Below are positions 25,374-34,349 of a stretch of 64,000 nucleotides of DNA, piece by piece. Numbering within the stretch: position 1 is the stretch's first letter; each line of letters starts with the position of its first letter. The position numbers were made by a program, and so were the translations under genes. The notes beneath the pieces were generated by a model. The model was given only the letters and a program-made list of their open reading frames with translations, made no database searches and was not told the origin of the DNA. Source of the DNA: Terrisporobacter vanillatitrophus (GTDB lineage Bacteria > Bacillota > Clostridia > Peptostreptococcales > Peptostreptococcaceae); NCBI RefSeq assembly GCF_051148895.1, contig NZ_CP154625.1:1798001-1862000 (forward strand), read 5' to 3'.

Positions 25374-26585
25374 ATGAAAACATTTAATCAATTGGTAATA
25401 AATGAAAAACTTATAAAAGGACTAGTAAAGCAAAATATAACAGAGCCAACAAAGGTTCAGTCATTAACAATAGAAAAAATAAGAGAAAACAAAGACTTAC
25501 TAGTAAATAGTGAAACTGGAAGTGGAAAAACTTTAGCTTACTTACTTCCAATGATAGAAAAAATAGATACAACAAAGAGAGAGACACAAGTTTTAGTACT
25601 TGCACCGACTCATGAATTAGTAATGCAAATAGCAAACCAATCTAAATTATTAGCAGAAAACTCAGGTTTAGATGTAACTACTTTTGCCATAATAGGAGAA
25701 GTTAATATCCAAAAACAAATTAAAAATATAAAAGCAATGAAGCCTCATATAGTAGTAGGAACTGCTGGTAGACTTCTTGATTTAATTCAACAAAAAAAAT
25801 TAAGAGTACATGATGTAAAGACTATAATACTAGACGAAGTTGATAGCTTAGTAAGTGGTAAAGGCGAAGGAATTGTTGAAAAAATAATAAAAACTACTTT
25901 AAGAGATAGACAACTTTTAGGATTTACAGCTAGTTTAGATGAGAAATCTCAAAGTTTCTGTGATTATATGATGAAGGATATGGAAATCATAAAAGCTACT
26001 GATCAGTCAGTTATAAACCCAAATATAAATCATATGTACATCTATGGTGACAGAAGAGAAAAGTTCACAATTCTTAGAAAGGCTTTATCTAGTGTAAGTG
26101 CTAAGAGAGCCATAGTTTTTGTAAATGACGAAGATAGTATAGAAGCTATTAACGAAAAATTAAACTACCATAAATACAAAGCTGTATGTATTTCAGGTAA
26201 AATGAGTAAAGAAGATAGAAAAAATGCAATGACTTCTTTTAGAAGTGGAAAAGCAACTATTTTAGTGTCTTCTGATTTATCTGCTAGAGGACTGGATATA
26301 CCTGATGTTAGTCATATATTCAACTTAGATTTTCCACCTAGCAAAAATGAATATTTACACAGATGTGGTAGAAGTGCTAGAGGCGATAAAAAAGGTACTG
26401 CCATATCAATTGTTACTAATCAAAACTTAAATACAATTAGAGATTACAAAAGACAGTTTAAAATAAATATGAAAGCAGTTGAAATAAAAGAAGGTAAGTT
26501 TGTTGATGTAGACTTTACAAAAATAAAAAAGGAAACAAAACAAAAAGAGAAAAATTTATCAAATAATAAGAAAAAAAGTCTATAA
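25374..26585 (+). CDS. DEAD-box ATP-dependent RNA helicase
   Basis: 403 residues behind AAAGGAGCAACAA. Helicase motifs in order: Q motif (TKVQ), I SETGSGKT (46-53), Ia APTHEL, Ib GTAGRLLDL, II DEVD (a DEVD variant of DEAD), III FTAS in place of SAT, V ARGLDIP, VI HRCGRSARG. A lysine-rich tail may bind RNA. It resembles YfmL/CshC-type helicases. Probably acts in ribosome assembly or RNA turnover. Confidence 0.9.
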   Translation: MKTFNQLVINEKLIKGLVKQNITEPTKVQSLTIEKIRENKDLLVNSETGSGKTLAYLLPMIEKIDTTKRETQVLVLAPTHELVMQIANQSKLLAENSGLDVTTFAIIGEVNIQKQIKNIKAMKPHIVVGTAGRLLDLIQQKKLRVHDVKTIILDEVDSLVSGKGEGIVEKIIKTTLRDRQLLGFTASLDEKSQSFCDYMMKDMEIIKATDQSVINPNINHMYIYGDRREKFTILRKALSSVSAKRAIVFVNDEDSIEAINEKLNYHKYKAVCISGKMSKEDRKNAMTSFRSGKATILVSSDLSARGLDIPDVSHIFNLDFPPSKNEYLHRCGRSARGDKKGTAISIVTNQNLNTIRDYKRQFKINMKAVEIKEGKFVDVDFTKIKKETKQKEKNLSNNKKKSL

Positions 26586-26731
26586 TTTCTTGTTTTATCC
26601 ACCACAATACAACAATTTATATATATAAAAAATGTTACACTCTTATAGAAGAAAATAGATATATACAAATTATTCAACAAAATTAGGGGAAATGACTAAT
26701 GAAATAAAAAAGAACAAAGGGGATAAAACAA

Positions 26732-27343
26732 ATGAAAAAAAACGGATTAACTTTTCTTATGATTATGCTATTTTTACCAATGATGATGACTGGTTGTAAA
26801 AGTGAAACACCTACAGATGTGGTAAACACATATTTTTCATCCATAAAGAAAAGTGATAGCAAAGAAGCGGAAAAATTTATAGAAAACACACTTTCAGATG
26901 AAATACTAAATGAAGAAACTAGTGAAACTTCAACAACTGACAAAACATCTGACAAATCCAGTGAATCAAATAAAGAAAACAAAACTTTAGATGAATCACT
27001 AAAAATGTATCTTTCAAAAATAAATGCTAAGGTATTATCTGAAAAAATTAATAAAGATAGTGCAACTGTAAAGGTAGAAGTAAAAGGACCTAATTATAGC
27101 AATTTATTACTAGAAGTTATGGAAGAGAGTATGAAAGAAAGTTTAACTGGAAAAGATGTAAAACAATCTGACGTGGAAAAAAGCTTAGAAGAAAAAGTTA
27201 AAAATAGCAAAGCTGAAACTAGAACTGGACAAATTAATTTAACTAAAAAAGATAATGAATGGAATATAAAATCTGATGCGGATATTACGAATTTGCTTCT
27301 TGGAGAAGTTGATGAAAAAGAAAGTATAATGTTTAGCAAGTAG
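26732..27343 (+). CDS. Lipoprotein with DUF4878/DUF5105-like domain
   Basis: 203 residues; signal peptide with lipobox MMTGC at about 20-24. The mature start TPTDVVNTYFSSIKKSDSKEA resembles the NTF2-like modules of clostridial lipoproteins. A serine/threonine/lysine-rich stretch (67-90) separates it from a second half ending in a conserved strand (EWNIKSDADITNLLLG). Extracellular, membrane-anchored; function unknown. Confidence 0.75.
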   Translation: MKKNGLTFLMIMLFLPMMMTGCKSETPTDVVNTYFSSIKKSDSKEAEKFIENTLSDEILNEETSETSTTDKTSDKSSESNKENKTLDESLKMYLSKINAKVLSEKINKDSATVKVEVKGPNYSNLLLEVMEESMKESLTGKDVKQSDVEKSLEEKVKNSKAETRTGQINLTKKDNEWNIKSDADITNLLLGEVDEKESIMFSK

Positions 27344-27367
27344 AAAAATAAATTCATAATTATATAA

Positions 27368-27402
27368 AAAAAATAGTATTCTTTATAGAGTACTATTTTT
27401 TT
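27368..27402 (+). terminator. Rho-independent terminator
   Basis: AAAATAGTA / TACTATTTT stem, seven T. Confidence 0.85.
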
Positions 27403-27472
27403 GTAAATTAAAAACATATGAATAATAAATGGATTTTTATTTACATGTATGATTTGCAAGGAGGAAATTGAG

Positions 27473-27808
27473 GTGGCTAAAAAAAGAAAAAAAAGGGAAA
27501 GCACAGATAAGAAAAGTAATAAACAATCAAGTAAAAATGGCAATTCAAAGAAAAATAGCAAAGATGATATCAAGTTTTGCGATTTTAGTTATGCTGAACT
27601 TATAGTATTAGCTGCCACATTATCTTATAGTTTGGCTGAAGAACTTGACGAAGATGACTTGGCTATGTTCCTTGTTTTTTTAGGACTTTTGATATCAGAC
27701 ATACAAGTACTTATTGCACAAAAAGCAATTAAAGCTAAACGACAAGCTCCTATTACAGAAGGCTTGGACTTAGAAACGGCAAATATAGAATTAAATTTAG
27801 ATTTATAA
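27473..27808 (+). CDS. Hypothetical protein, basic N-terminus and hydrophobic core
   Basis: 111 residues from GTG 27473, 8 bases after AAGGAGG; the ATG at 27449 precedes that site. The first 35 residues are almost all K, R, N, S. Then comes a helix pair (YAELIVLAATLSYSLAEELDEDDLAMFLVFLGLLISDIQVLIAQKAI) and an acidic end. It may bind nucleic acid or sit at the spore or membrane surface, but I recognise no family. Confidence 0.6.
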   Translation: MAKKRKKRESTDKKSNKQSSKNGNSKKNSKDDIKFCDFSYAELIVLAATLSYSLAEELDEDDLAMFLVFLGLLISDIQVLIAQKAIKAKRQAPITEGLDLETANIELNLDL

Positions 27809-27922
27809 ATCTATCTCCTAAAAGTTTTATTATATAGGGAATAGATTTTTTAATGATTGAAAATTTGTGTATAATATTATATAGATAAACAAAAACGATA
27901 AATGGATAAAAAGAGGTTAATT

Positions 27923-29299
27923 ATGAATAAATATGAAAATATATTAAAAAATCAAAGAAATTATTTATCCCATATTGGAACAATAGATGTGGAAAAAAGA
28001 ATTGATAATTTAAAAAAACTAAAAAATGTAATAAAAAAATATGAAGATGAAATAACTGATGCACTAAATAAAGATTTGGGGAAACATATTTTTGAAGCCT
28101 ACTCCAACGAAGTAGGATTTGTCTATGGAAGTATAGACTTTGCAATAAAAAACTTAAGAACTTGGACAAAAGTTAAAAAGGTAAAAAATGATGCAGCTCA
28201 ACTTCCTGGTAAATCATATATTTATAAGTCTCACTATGGAGCTGTTTTAATAATAGGACCATACAACTACCCATTCCAATTAACTATAGAGCCATTAATT
28301 GGTGCCATAGCAGGAGGAAACACAGTGATTTTAAAACCTTCTGAATATGCAACTGCTACTGAAACTATAATAGAAAAAATCATAAAAGAAACTTTTGAAG
28401 AAGAATATATTGCAGTTGTTACAGGTGACTATAAAGTAAATAGCGATCTTTTAGATTTACAATTTGACTATATATTCTTTACTGGTAGTGTAAATGTTGG
28501 CAAAATAGTAATGGAAAAAGCAAGTAAGCATTTAACACCAGTAACTTTAGAACTTGGGGGAAAATCTCCTGTAATAGTTGATAATACAGCTAACTTAAAA
28601 GTAAGTGCCAAACGTATATTGTGGGGGAAGTTAACAAATGCAGGTCAAACTTGTGTGGCTCCTGATTATATATTGGCCCATGAACATATATATGAAGAAA
28701 TTATAGAAGAACTTAAAAACACTATAACTGAATTTTATGGAAATGATATTATAAACAATAAAGAGTTTGGTAGAATAGTAAACCATAAACATATGAATAG
28801 ATTAAACAACATTCTCCAAAATGACAAAAATAAAATAGTAGTTGGTGGAGATGTGAATTTTGAACAAAGATATATTTCGCCAACAATTCTTAGAGATGTA
28901 ACTTTGGAAGATAGTGTTATGAAGGATGAAATTTTTGGACCTATACTTCCAGTTATAAAGTATAAAGATATGGAAGACATAAAATATTATATTTCTAAAC
29001 ATAAAAATCCATTGGCATTATATGTATTTTCTGAAAATGAAGATTTTAGTGAAGATATAATAAGAAGATTCACTTTTGGAGGAGGATGTGTTAATGACAC
29101 TATAAGTCATGTGGCATCTGCTCATTTACCTTTTGGTGGAGTAGGAACTTCTGGAATAGGTAACTATCATGGAAAGGCTAGCTTTGATACTTTTACACAT
29201 ACTAAATCAATAGTTAAAAAAAGTACAAAAATAGATCTTAAGTTGGTATTTCCACCATACAAGGAAAAGGTAAACCTAGTTAAAAAGATAATGAAGTAG
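27923..29299 (+). CDS. NAD(P)-dependent aldehyde dehydrogenase (class 3 type)
   Basis: 458 residues from ATG 27923 after AAGAGG; an in-frame ATG at 27902 lies upstream of it. Cofactor region PYNYPFQLTIEPLIGAIAGGN and FTGSVNVGK, catalytic Glu in LELGGKSP, catalytic Cys in NAGQTCVAPDY, and the late motif FGPILPV. The short length and LPFGGVGTSGIGNYHGKASFDTFTH end match the ALDH3/YwdH group that oxidises medium- or long-chain aldehydes. Confidence 0.92.
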   Translation: MNKYENILKNQRNYLSHIGTIDVEKRIDNLKKLKNVIKKYEDEITDALNKDLGKHIFEAYSNEVGFVYGSIDFAIKNLRTWTKVKKVKNDAAQLPGKSYIYKSHYGAVLIIGPYNYPFQLTIEPLIGAIAGGNTVILKPSEYATATETIIEKIIKETFEEEYIAVVTGDYKVNSDLLDLQFDYIFFTGSVNVGKIVMEKASKHLTPVTLELGGKSPVIVDNTANLKVSAKRILWGKLTNAGQTCVAPDYILAHEHIYEEIIEELKNTITEFYGNDIINNKEFGRIVNHKHMNRLNNILQNDKNKIVVGGDVNFEQRYISPTILRDVTLEDSVMKDEIFGPILPVIKYKDMEDIKYYISKHKNPLALYVFSENEDFSEDIIRRFTFGGGCVNDTISHVASAHLPFGGVGTSGIGNYHGKASFDTFTHTKSIVKKSTKIDLKLVFPPYKEKVNLVKKIMK

Positions 29300-29329
29300 A
29301 TTACATATGAATAAAATATTTAATACTAT

Positions 29330-29410
29330 AAAGGGGCTGTTGCACTAAGTAGATATCTAAACTATAACCTTGACTTACACTAGGGATAAGCCAAGATTAT
29401 AGTCCCTTTT
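29330..29410. terminator. Long hairpin between convergent genes
   Basis: Outer arms AAAGGGGCT / AGTCCCTTT and a second 16-bp imperfect stem CTATAACCTTGACTTA / TAAGCCAAGATTATAG. It lies between the aldehyde dehydrogenase and the minus-strand folate gene and probably stops both. Confidence 0.65.
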
Positions 29411-29430
29411 ACTTTTGGGAAAATTAGAAT

Positions 29431-30003
29431 TTATAGATGAATAAATGAATCATTTGTAATGATTCCATCTATTCTTACATCAGAGTTTTCCATGGGAACA
29501 CGGTCTACTACTTGAAGCTGATATGCTAAAGCAATTTTTTCAACCCTTTTGCTCATTTTCGTAAGAAAACGGTCATAAAATCCTGCCCCATATCCTAGTC
29601 GTCCTCCCTGCCTATCAAAAGCTACACCAGGCATGAGTATAAGATCTATATCACTACTATCTGCTGCAGAACAATTTTCCGATGGTTCTAATATGCCAAA
29701 ATAACCAGTTTTTAAATCAGACAAACTGTTAATTCTAAATATCTCTATACCCTTTTCTTTTGATTTGATTTTCGGTACATAAATAATTTTATTATCATTT
29801 AACGCTAGGCTTATTATTTGATGAGTATTTACTTCACTACCAAAACTTACAAAAGTAAATATAATATTGGAGTTTATATATGATTCATTGTTTATTATTC
29901 TTTTAAATACTTCTTCATCCCATTTTTTTCTTGTATCTATGTCTACTGCATCCCTTTTTTCAAGAACGAGCTTTCTAAGTGTTGTCTTGCTAAGCAAATC
30001 CAT
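29431..30003 (-). CDS. 5-formyltetrahydrofolate cyclo-ligase
   Basis: 190 residues from ATG 30003, 9 bases after GGAGG; a GTG 15 bases upstream is less likely. The family shows an N-terminal basic helix (KTTLRKLVLEKRD), the ATP-binding and folate motif LILMPGVAFDRQGGRLGYGAGFYDRFL, and LAYQLQVVDRVPMENSDVRIDGIITN. It converts 5-formyl-THF to 5,10-methenyl-THF with ATP. Confidence 0.95.
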   Translation of the reverse strand: MDLLSKTTLRKLVLEKRDAVDIDTRKKWDEEVFKRIINNESYINSNIIFTFVSFGSEVNTHQIISLALNDNKIIYVPKIKSKEKGIEIFRINSLSDLKTGYFGILEPSENCSAADSSDIDLILMPGVAFDRQGGRLGYGAGFYDRFLTKMSKRVEKIALAYQLQVVDRVPMENSDVRIDGIITNDSFIHL

Positions 30004-30172
30004 GTGACCAACCTCCACTCTTATGTTTCCAAATTCAAGTACTAATATTCTACTAAAATTGTATCAAATATCTCTTATAAATAATGTGATTAAGTGCAAA
30101 AATTTATCTCATATTTGAAAAATAATATTTACAAGATTATAAACTGATGATAGAATGATAATTAGATGTAAC

Positions 30173-30190
30173 TGATAATGATTATTATTC
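30173..30190 (+). promoter_or_regulatory. Fur-like box upstream of siderophore importer
   Basis: TGATAATGATTATTATTC lies 28 bases before the first gene of the importer. It matches the 7-1-7 Fur consensus (TGATAAT-N-ATTATCA) at 13 of 15 positions. Repression by iron-loaded Fur is inferred. Confidence 0.75.
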
Positions 30191-30217
30191 ATAAAAAACC
30201 AAATGAAGGAGATACAT

Positions 30218-31246
30218 ATGAAATTTAAGAAGCTAGGCTCTATTATTATTGCTTGTGCATTATTAATTACAGGATGCACAAGTGCAAAAACTCAAGGTGA
30301 AGGAGGAACAACTTCACAAACAAATAGTTCTGTATCATATCCAATGACAATTAAACATGCATATGGAGAAACAGTAATAGAAAGTGAACCTAAAAATGTT
30401 GCAACAATAGCTTGGGGAAATCATGATGTTCCTTTAGCATTAGGCATTGTTCCAGTAGGAGTATCAAAAGGAAATTATGGTGAATTAGATAAAAATGGTT
30501 TATTACCATGGACAGCAGAAAAATATAAAGAATTAGGTGTAGAAAACCCAGTGGTTTATGATGATGTGGATGGATTAGATTATGAAGCTATAAGTGATTC
30601 TAACCCAGATGTTATATTAGCTGCTTACTCAGGAATAACACAAGAAGAATATGATTTATTAAGTGAAATAGCTCCAGTTGTAGCATTCCCTAAAAACGCA
30701 TGGCAAACATACTGGCGTGAACAAATAACTATGAACGCTAGTGCAATAGGTAAAAAAGATGAAGGTGATGCATTAGTTAAAGAACTAGAAACATTAATAG
30801 CAGAAAAATCTGGTGAGTATTCAGATTTAAAAGGAAAAACAGCAGTATTTTGTTACTTTAATCCAGCAGATTTAGGTAAGTTTTATATATATCTTCCGGC
30901 AGATCCACGTGCTGCATATTTAACTGATTTAGGATTAGAGTTCCCAGAGAGCTTAAATAAGTTAGCAGAAGATGAAACTAGTTTTGCTGTTGAAATGAGT
31001 GCGGAAAACATTGATCAATTAAAAGATGCAGATATTATAGTAACTTATGGAGATGACAAATTATTAGATTCACTACAAAAAGATTCTTTATTAGGTACAG
31101 TACCAGCAATAAAAAATGGATCAGTTGCTCTTATAAAAGATGGATCATCATTAGCGGCATCTTGTACTCCTAGTGCATTATCTATTCCTACAACAATAGA
31201 TGAATATTTGAAGATAATTGGAGAAGCTGCATCTAAGGTAAAATAA
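30218..31246 (+). CDS. Iron-siderophore ABC transporter, substrate-binding lipoprotein
   Basis: 342 residues from ATG 30218, 7 bases after GAAGGAG. Lipobox LITGC (Cys near 20) anchors it outside. The mature protein has the two-lobe PBP domain of FhuD/FepB proteins: SYPMTIKHAYGETVIESEPKNVATIAWGNHDVPLALG, GLDYEAISDSNPDVILAAYSGITQEEYDLLSEIAPVVAF. It hands ferric siderophore to the permeases encoded next. Confidence 0.92.
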   Translation: MKFKKLGSIIIACALLITGCTSAKTQGEGGTTSQTNSSVSYPMTIKHAYGETVIESEPKNVATIAWGNHDVPLALGIVPVGVSKGNYGELDKNGLLPWTAEKYKELGVENPVVYDDVDGLDYEAISDSNPDVILAAYSGITQEEYDLLSEIAPVVAFPKNAWQTYWREQITMNASAIGKKDEGDALVKELETLIAEKSGEYSDLKGKTAVFCYFNPADLGKFYIYLPADPRAAYLTDLGLEFPESLNKLAEDETSFAVEMSAENIDQLKDADIIVTYGDDKLLDSLQKDSLLGTVPAIKNGSVALIKDGSSLAASCTPSALSIPTTIDEYLKIIGEAASKVK

Positions 31247-31270
31247 TTAGATACGCAGTTATAAAATAAA

Positions 31271-32269
31271 ATGAAATTATCAAAAACGATAGGAATATAT
31301 TTAGTTAGTTTTATTCTTCTTGGTATTTGTATACTTGCTTCATTAGCATGGGGTTCAAGACATGTGGAATTTAGTCAAGTGATAAATGCTTTAAGAGATA
31401 GTAGTGATGTATCTTTCAATGCATTAGTAGTTCGTGAACGTATACCAAGAACAGTTTTTAGTATTATTGCAGGGGCTTCTCTTGGAATATCAGGAGCCCT
31501 TATGCAATCTATTACTAGAAACCCAATAGCAGACCCAAGTATTTTAGGAGTAAATACTGGTGCATCTTTGTTTGTTGTAGCTGGAATTACATTCTTTGGC
31601 ATAAATACAGCCAATGAATACATATGGTTTGCACTTGCTGGAGCAACTATAGCAGCTGTTTGTGTATATGCTATAGCATCTATTGGAGCTGGAGGAATAA
31701 CTCCAATAAAACTTGCCCTGGCAGGTTCGGCAATTAGTGCAATTTTATCATCTTTAGTTAGTTTGCTTATACTTCCACGTGCTGATGTTATGGACGCTTA
31801 TAGATTTTGGCAAGTGGGAAGTGTAAGTGGTGCAACATGGGAAGGTATATATGCTATATTACCATTTCTTGTTATAGGGCTAATTATAAGTATAATAGCC
31901 ACACCTGCTCTTAATGCTTTGGCATTAGGAGATGAGGTGGCTACTGGATTAGGTGTAAACACAGGACTTGTAAGAATAATATGTGCAATAGCTGGTGTCA
32001 TATTATGTGGGGCAACTACTGCTATTGCAGGACCAATTGGATTTGTAGGGCTTATGATACCTCATACTATACGTCTTATTTTTGGTGGAAATATGAGAAG
32101 TATAGTTCCCATGTCAGCTGTGGGAGGGGCCATACTTTTAACAGTTTCAGATGTTATAGGAAGATTAATTGGTAGCCCAAGTGAGCTTGAAGTTGGAATT
32201 ATTACAGCATTTTTAGGAGCTCCAATTCTTATTATTATAGCTAGGAAAGCGAAGGTGAAAAGCATATGA
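31271..32269 (+). CDS. FecCD-type iron-siderophore permease 1
   Basis: 332 residues, about 10 membrane helices. Family landmarks: VRERIPRTVFSIIAGASLGISGALMQSITRNPIADPSILGVNTGAS and AGPIGFVGLMIPHTIRLIFGGNMR. No strong ribosome binding site precedes the ATG, so translation may depend on the upstream gene. It overlaps the next gene by 4 bases. Confidence 0.92.
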   Translation: MKLSKTIGIYLVSFILLGICILASLAWGSRHVEFSQVINALRDSSDVSFNALVVRERIPRTVFSIIAGASLGISGALMQSITRNPIADPSILGVNTGASLFVVAGITFFGINTANEYIWFALAGATIAAVCVYAIASIGAGGITPIKLALAGSAISAILSSLVSLLILPRADVMDAYRFWQVGSVSGATWEGIYAILPFLVIGLIISIIATPALNALALGDEVATGLGVNTGLVRIICAIAGVILCGATTAIAGPIGFVGLMIPHTIRLIFGGNMRSIVPMSAVGGAILLTVSDVIGRLIGSPSELEVGIITAFLGAPILIIIARKAKVKSI

Positions 32270-33294
32270 TAGAAAATACTCAAAGTATTATTAAAAAAGG
32301 TTATCATCAAAGAAGAACTCGTATGATAAGTGTAACTATTATACTTGCAGTATTAACAATATGTCTTTGCACCATGATGCTTATATATGGTAATACTAAT
32401 TATTCTTTAAATGTGGTTTTTAAAGTTCTTAGCGGAGAAAAGATAAAAGGAGCATCCTTTGCCATAGCTACCCTTCGTTTACCAAGAATGCTTTGTGCAC
32501 TTTTAGTTGGGATATCATTTGGCATAGCTGGAAATACATTTCAAACAATGCTTAGAAATCCACTTGCAAGTCCAGATATTATAGGTGTAACTTCAGGTTC
32601 TAGTGTTGCAGCAGTATTTTGTATATTAGTACTTCATATGAGTGGACCTAGTGTATCCATAGTTGCTGTTATATCAGGTCTTGTAATATCAGTACTTATA
32701 TATTTATTGTCTAATGGCTCAAGTTTTTCAGGTAGTAGATTAATACTAATTGGAATAGGAATACAGGCAATGCTTAATGCTGTTACATCATTTTTATTAC
32801 TTAAAGCAAATCAATATGATGTTGCAGGTGCACTTAGATGGTTAAGTGGTAGTTTAAATGGCATGACTATGAAGAATGTACCAAGTTTATTTATTGTTGT
32901 GGCTGTATTTGGAACTATTATTCTATTTTTAACAAAATATCTTCAAGTTTTAGAGCTGGGAGATGAATTTGCCACTACGCTTGGTATTAAAATGAATTTA
33001 GTTAGAATTATATTAATTTTAAGTTCAGTATTTTTAATTGCTTTTGCAACTTCAACTACTGGGCCCATAGCATTCGTTGCATTTTTAGCAGGTCCAATAG
33101 GATCTAAACTTGTAGGAAAAGGAGCACCAAATGTTATATCATCAGCTTTAGTTGGCGCTTTGTTAGTACTTGGTTCAGATATGATTGGTCAATTTGTATT
33201 TAGTACCAGATTCCCTGTAGGTGTGATTACAGGAATTTTAGGAGCACCATATATGCTATTTTTATTGATATGTATTAATAGGAGAGGAGAATGA
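32266..33294 (+). CDS. FecCD-type iron-siderophore permease 2
   Basis: 342 residues, about 9-10 helices, with LRLPRMLCALLVGISFGIAGNTFQTMLRNPLASPDIIGVTSGSS and TGPIAFVAFLAGPIGSKLVG. It forms the heterodimeric channel with permease 1. ATG overlaps the preceding stop (ATGA), and its own stop overlaps the start region of the ATPase. Confidence 0.92.
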   Translation: MIENTQSIIKKGYHQRRTRMISVTIILAVLTICLCTMMLIYGNTNYSLNVVFKVLSGEKIKGASFAIATLRLPRMLCALLVGISFGIAGNTFQTMLRNPLASPDIIGVTSGSSVAAVFCILVLHMSGPSVSIVAVISGLVISVLIYLLSNGSSFSGSRLILIGIGIQAMLNAVTSFLLLKANQYDVAGALRWLSGSLNGMTMKNVPSLFIVVAVFGTIILFLTKYLQVLELGDEFATTLGIKMNLVRIILILSSVFLIAFATSTTGPIAFVAFLAGPIGSKLVGKGAPNVISSALVGALLVLGSDMIGQFVFSTRFPVGVITGILGAPYMLFLLICINRRGE

Positions 33295-33296
33295 TA

Positions 33297-34103
33297 ATGA
33301 ACAAGAAAGAACAATCATTTGAAGCTAAAAATATAGTAACGGGATATGATAAGAAGATTATAATTGATGGCATAGATTTAAGCATTCCAAGTAATAAAAT
33401 TAGTGTTATTATAGGATCAAATGGGTGTGGAAAATCAACTTTATTAAAAACACTTGCTAGATTAATTAAACCTGTTTCAGGAGATATTGTTATTGATGGT
33501 AAAAAAATCACTGCAATGCCTTCTAAACAGTTGGCACAAGTTTTAGGGTTACTTCCTCAATCACCAGTAGTTCCAGAAGGTATAACTGTTTTGGATTTAG
33601 TTTCAAGAGGTAGATTCCCATATCAAGGCTTTTTCAAAGGTATGAGTAAAGAGGATTTTAAAGCTGTAGAAGAAGCCCTTGAAATAATGGGAATATCAGA
33701 ACTTGCTAATAGAAGTGTAGATGAGTTATCGGGAGGACAACGTCAAAGAGTTTGGATTGCCATGGCTCTTGCACAACAAACAGATATACTTCTTTTAGAT
33801 GAACCAACTACTTATCTAGATATTTCTTATCAAATAGAAATTCTTGATTTACTAACAGATTTAAATCATAGAAGAGGAACAACAATTGTAATGGTACTTC
33901 ATGATATAAATTTATCTGCTAGATATGCAGATTATATATTTGCTCTTCGTAAGGGTAAGTTAATTGCACAAGGTAGTCCAGATCAGGTTATAACATCAGA
34001 GTTAATTGATACAGTATTTGGATTGGACTGCCAGGTTATAAAAGATCCAGTATCACATTCACCCTTTATAATTCCAAAGGGAAGACATTATGTTAATGCA
34101 TAA
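33297..34103 (+). CDS. Iron-siderophore ABC transporter ATP-binding protein
   Basis: 268 residues from ATG 33297, or 270 from 33291; GGAGAGGAG favours the second ATG. Walker A GSNGCGKST, Q-loop LLPQSP, signature LSGGQRQR, Walker B ILLLDEPTTYLD, H-loop VLHDIN. FepC/FhuC type. Last gene of the Fur-controlled operon. Confidence 0.95.
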   Translation: MNKKEQSFEAKNIVTGYDKKIIIDGIDLSIPSNKISVIIGSNGCGKSTLLKTLARLIKPVSGDIVIDGKKITAMPSKQLAQVLGLLPQSPVVPEGITVLDLVSRGRFPYQGFFKGMSKEDFKAVEEALEIMGISELANRSVDELSGGQRQRVWIAMALAQQTDILLLDEPTTYLDISYQIEILDLLTDLNHRRGTTIVMVLHDINLSARYADYIFALRKGKLIAQGSPDQVITSELIDTVFGLDCQVIKDPVSHSPFIIPKGRHYVNA

Positions 34104-34123
34104 TAAAAAAAGGATTTCTAATA

Positions 34124-34162
34124 AATAAGATGGTTTCTGCAGGGCAGGAATCATCTTATTTT
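34124..34162 (+). terminator. Rho-independent terminator of the iron operon
   Basis: AATAAGATG..TTTCTGC pairs with GCAGGAA..CATCTTATT. Confidence 0.85.
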
Positions 34163-34309
34163 AGTTTCAAGATTACTCTATCATATAATTTGTGAAAAGA
34201 CTTAAAAGTGTGAAATTTAGGGGAAATAGAAAAATATAATATAGAAAATAAAAATATTTAAAAAATGTTTTTAAATTTAAAAAATATATCAAAATTTACA
34301 TAATTATGC

Positions 34310-34331
34310 TATAATTGATAACGATTAGAAA
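34310..34331 (+). promoter_or_regulatory. Promoter -10 box and possible Fur-like site upstream of OPT gene
   Basis: TATAAT at 34310-34315 runs into TGATAACGATTAGAA (34317-34331), which matches the left Fur half-site well and the right half only partly. Iron control of the OPT gene is a hypothesis. Confidence 0.45.
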
Positions 34332-34349
34332 AGAAAGGAAATAATTGAT

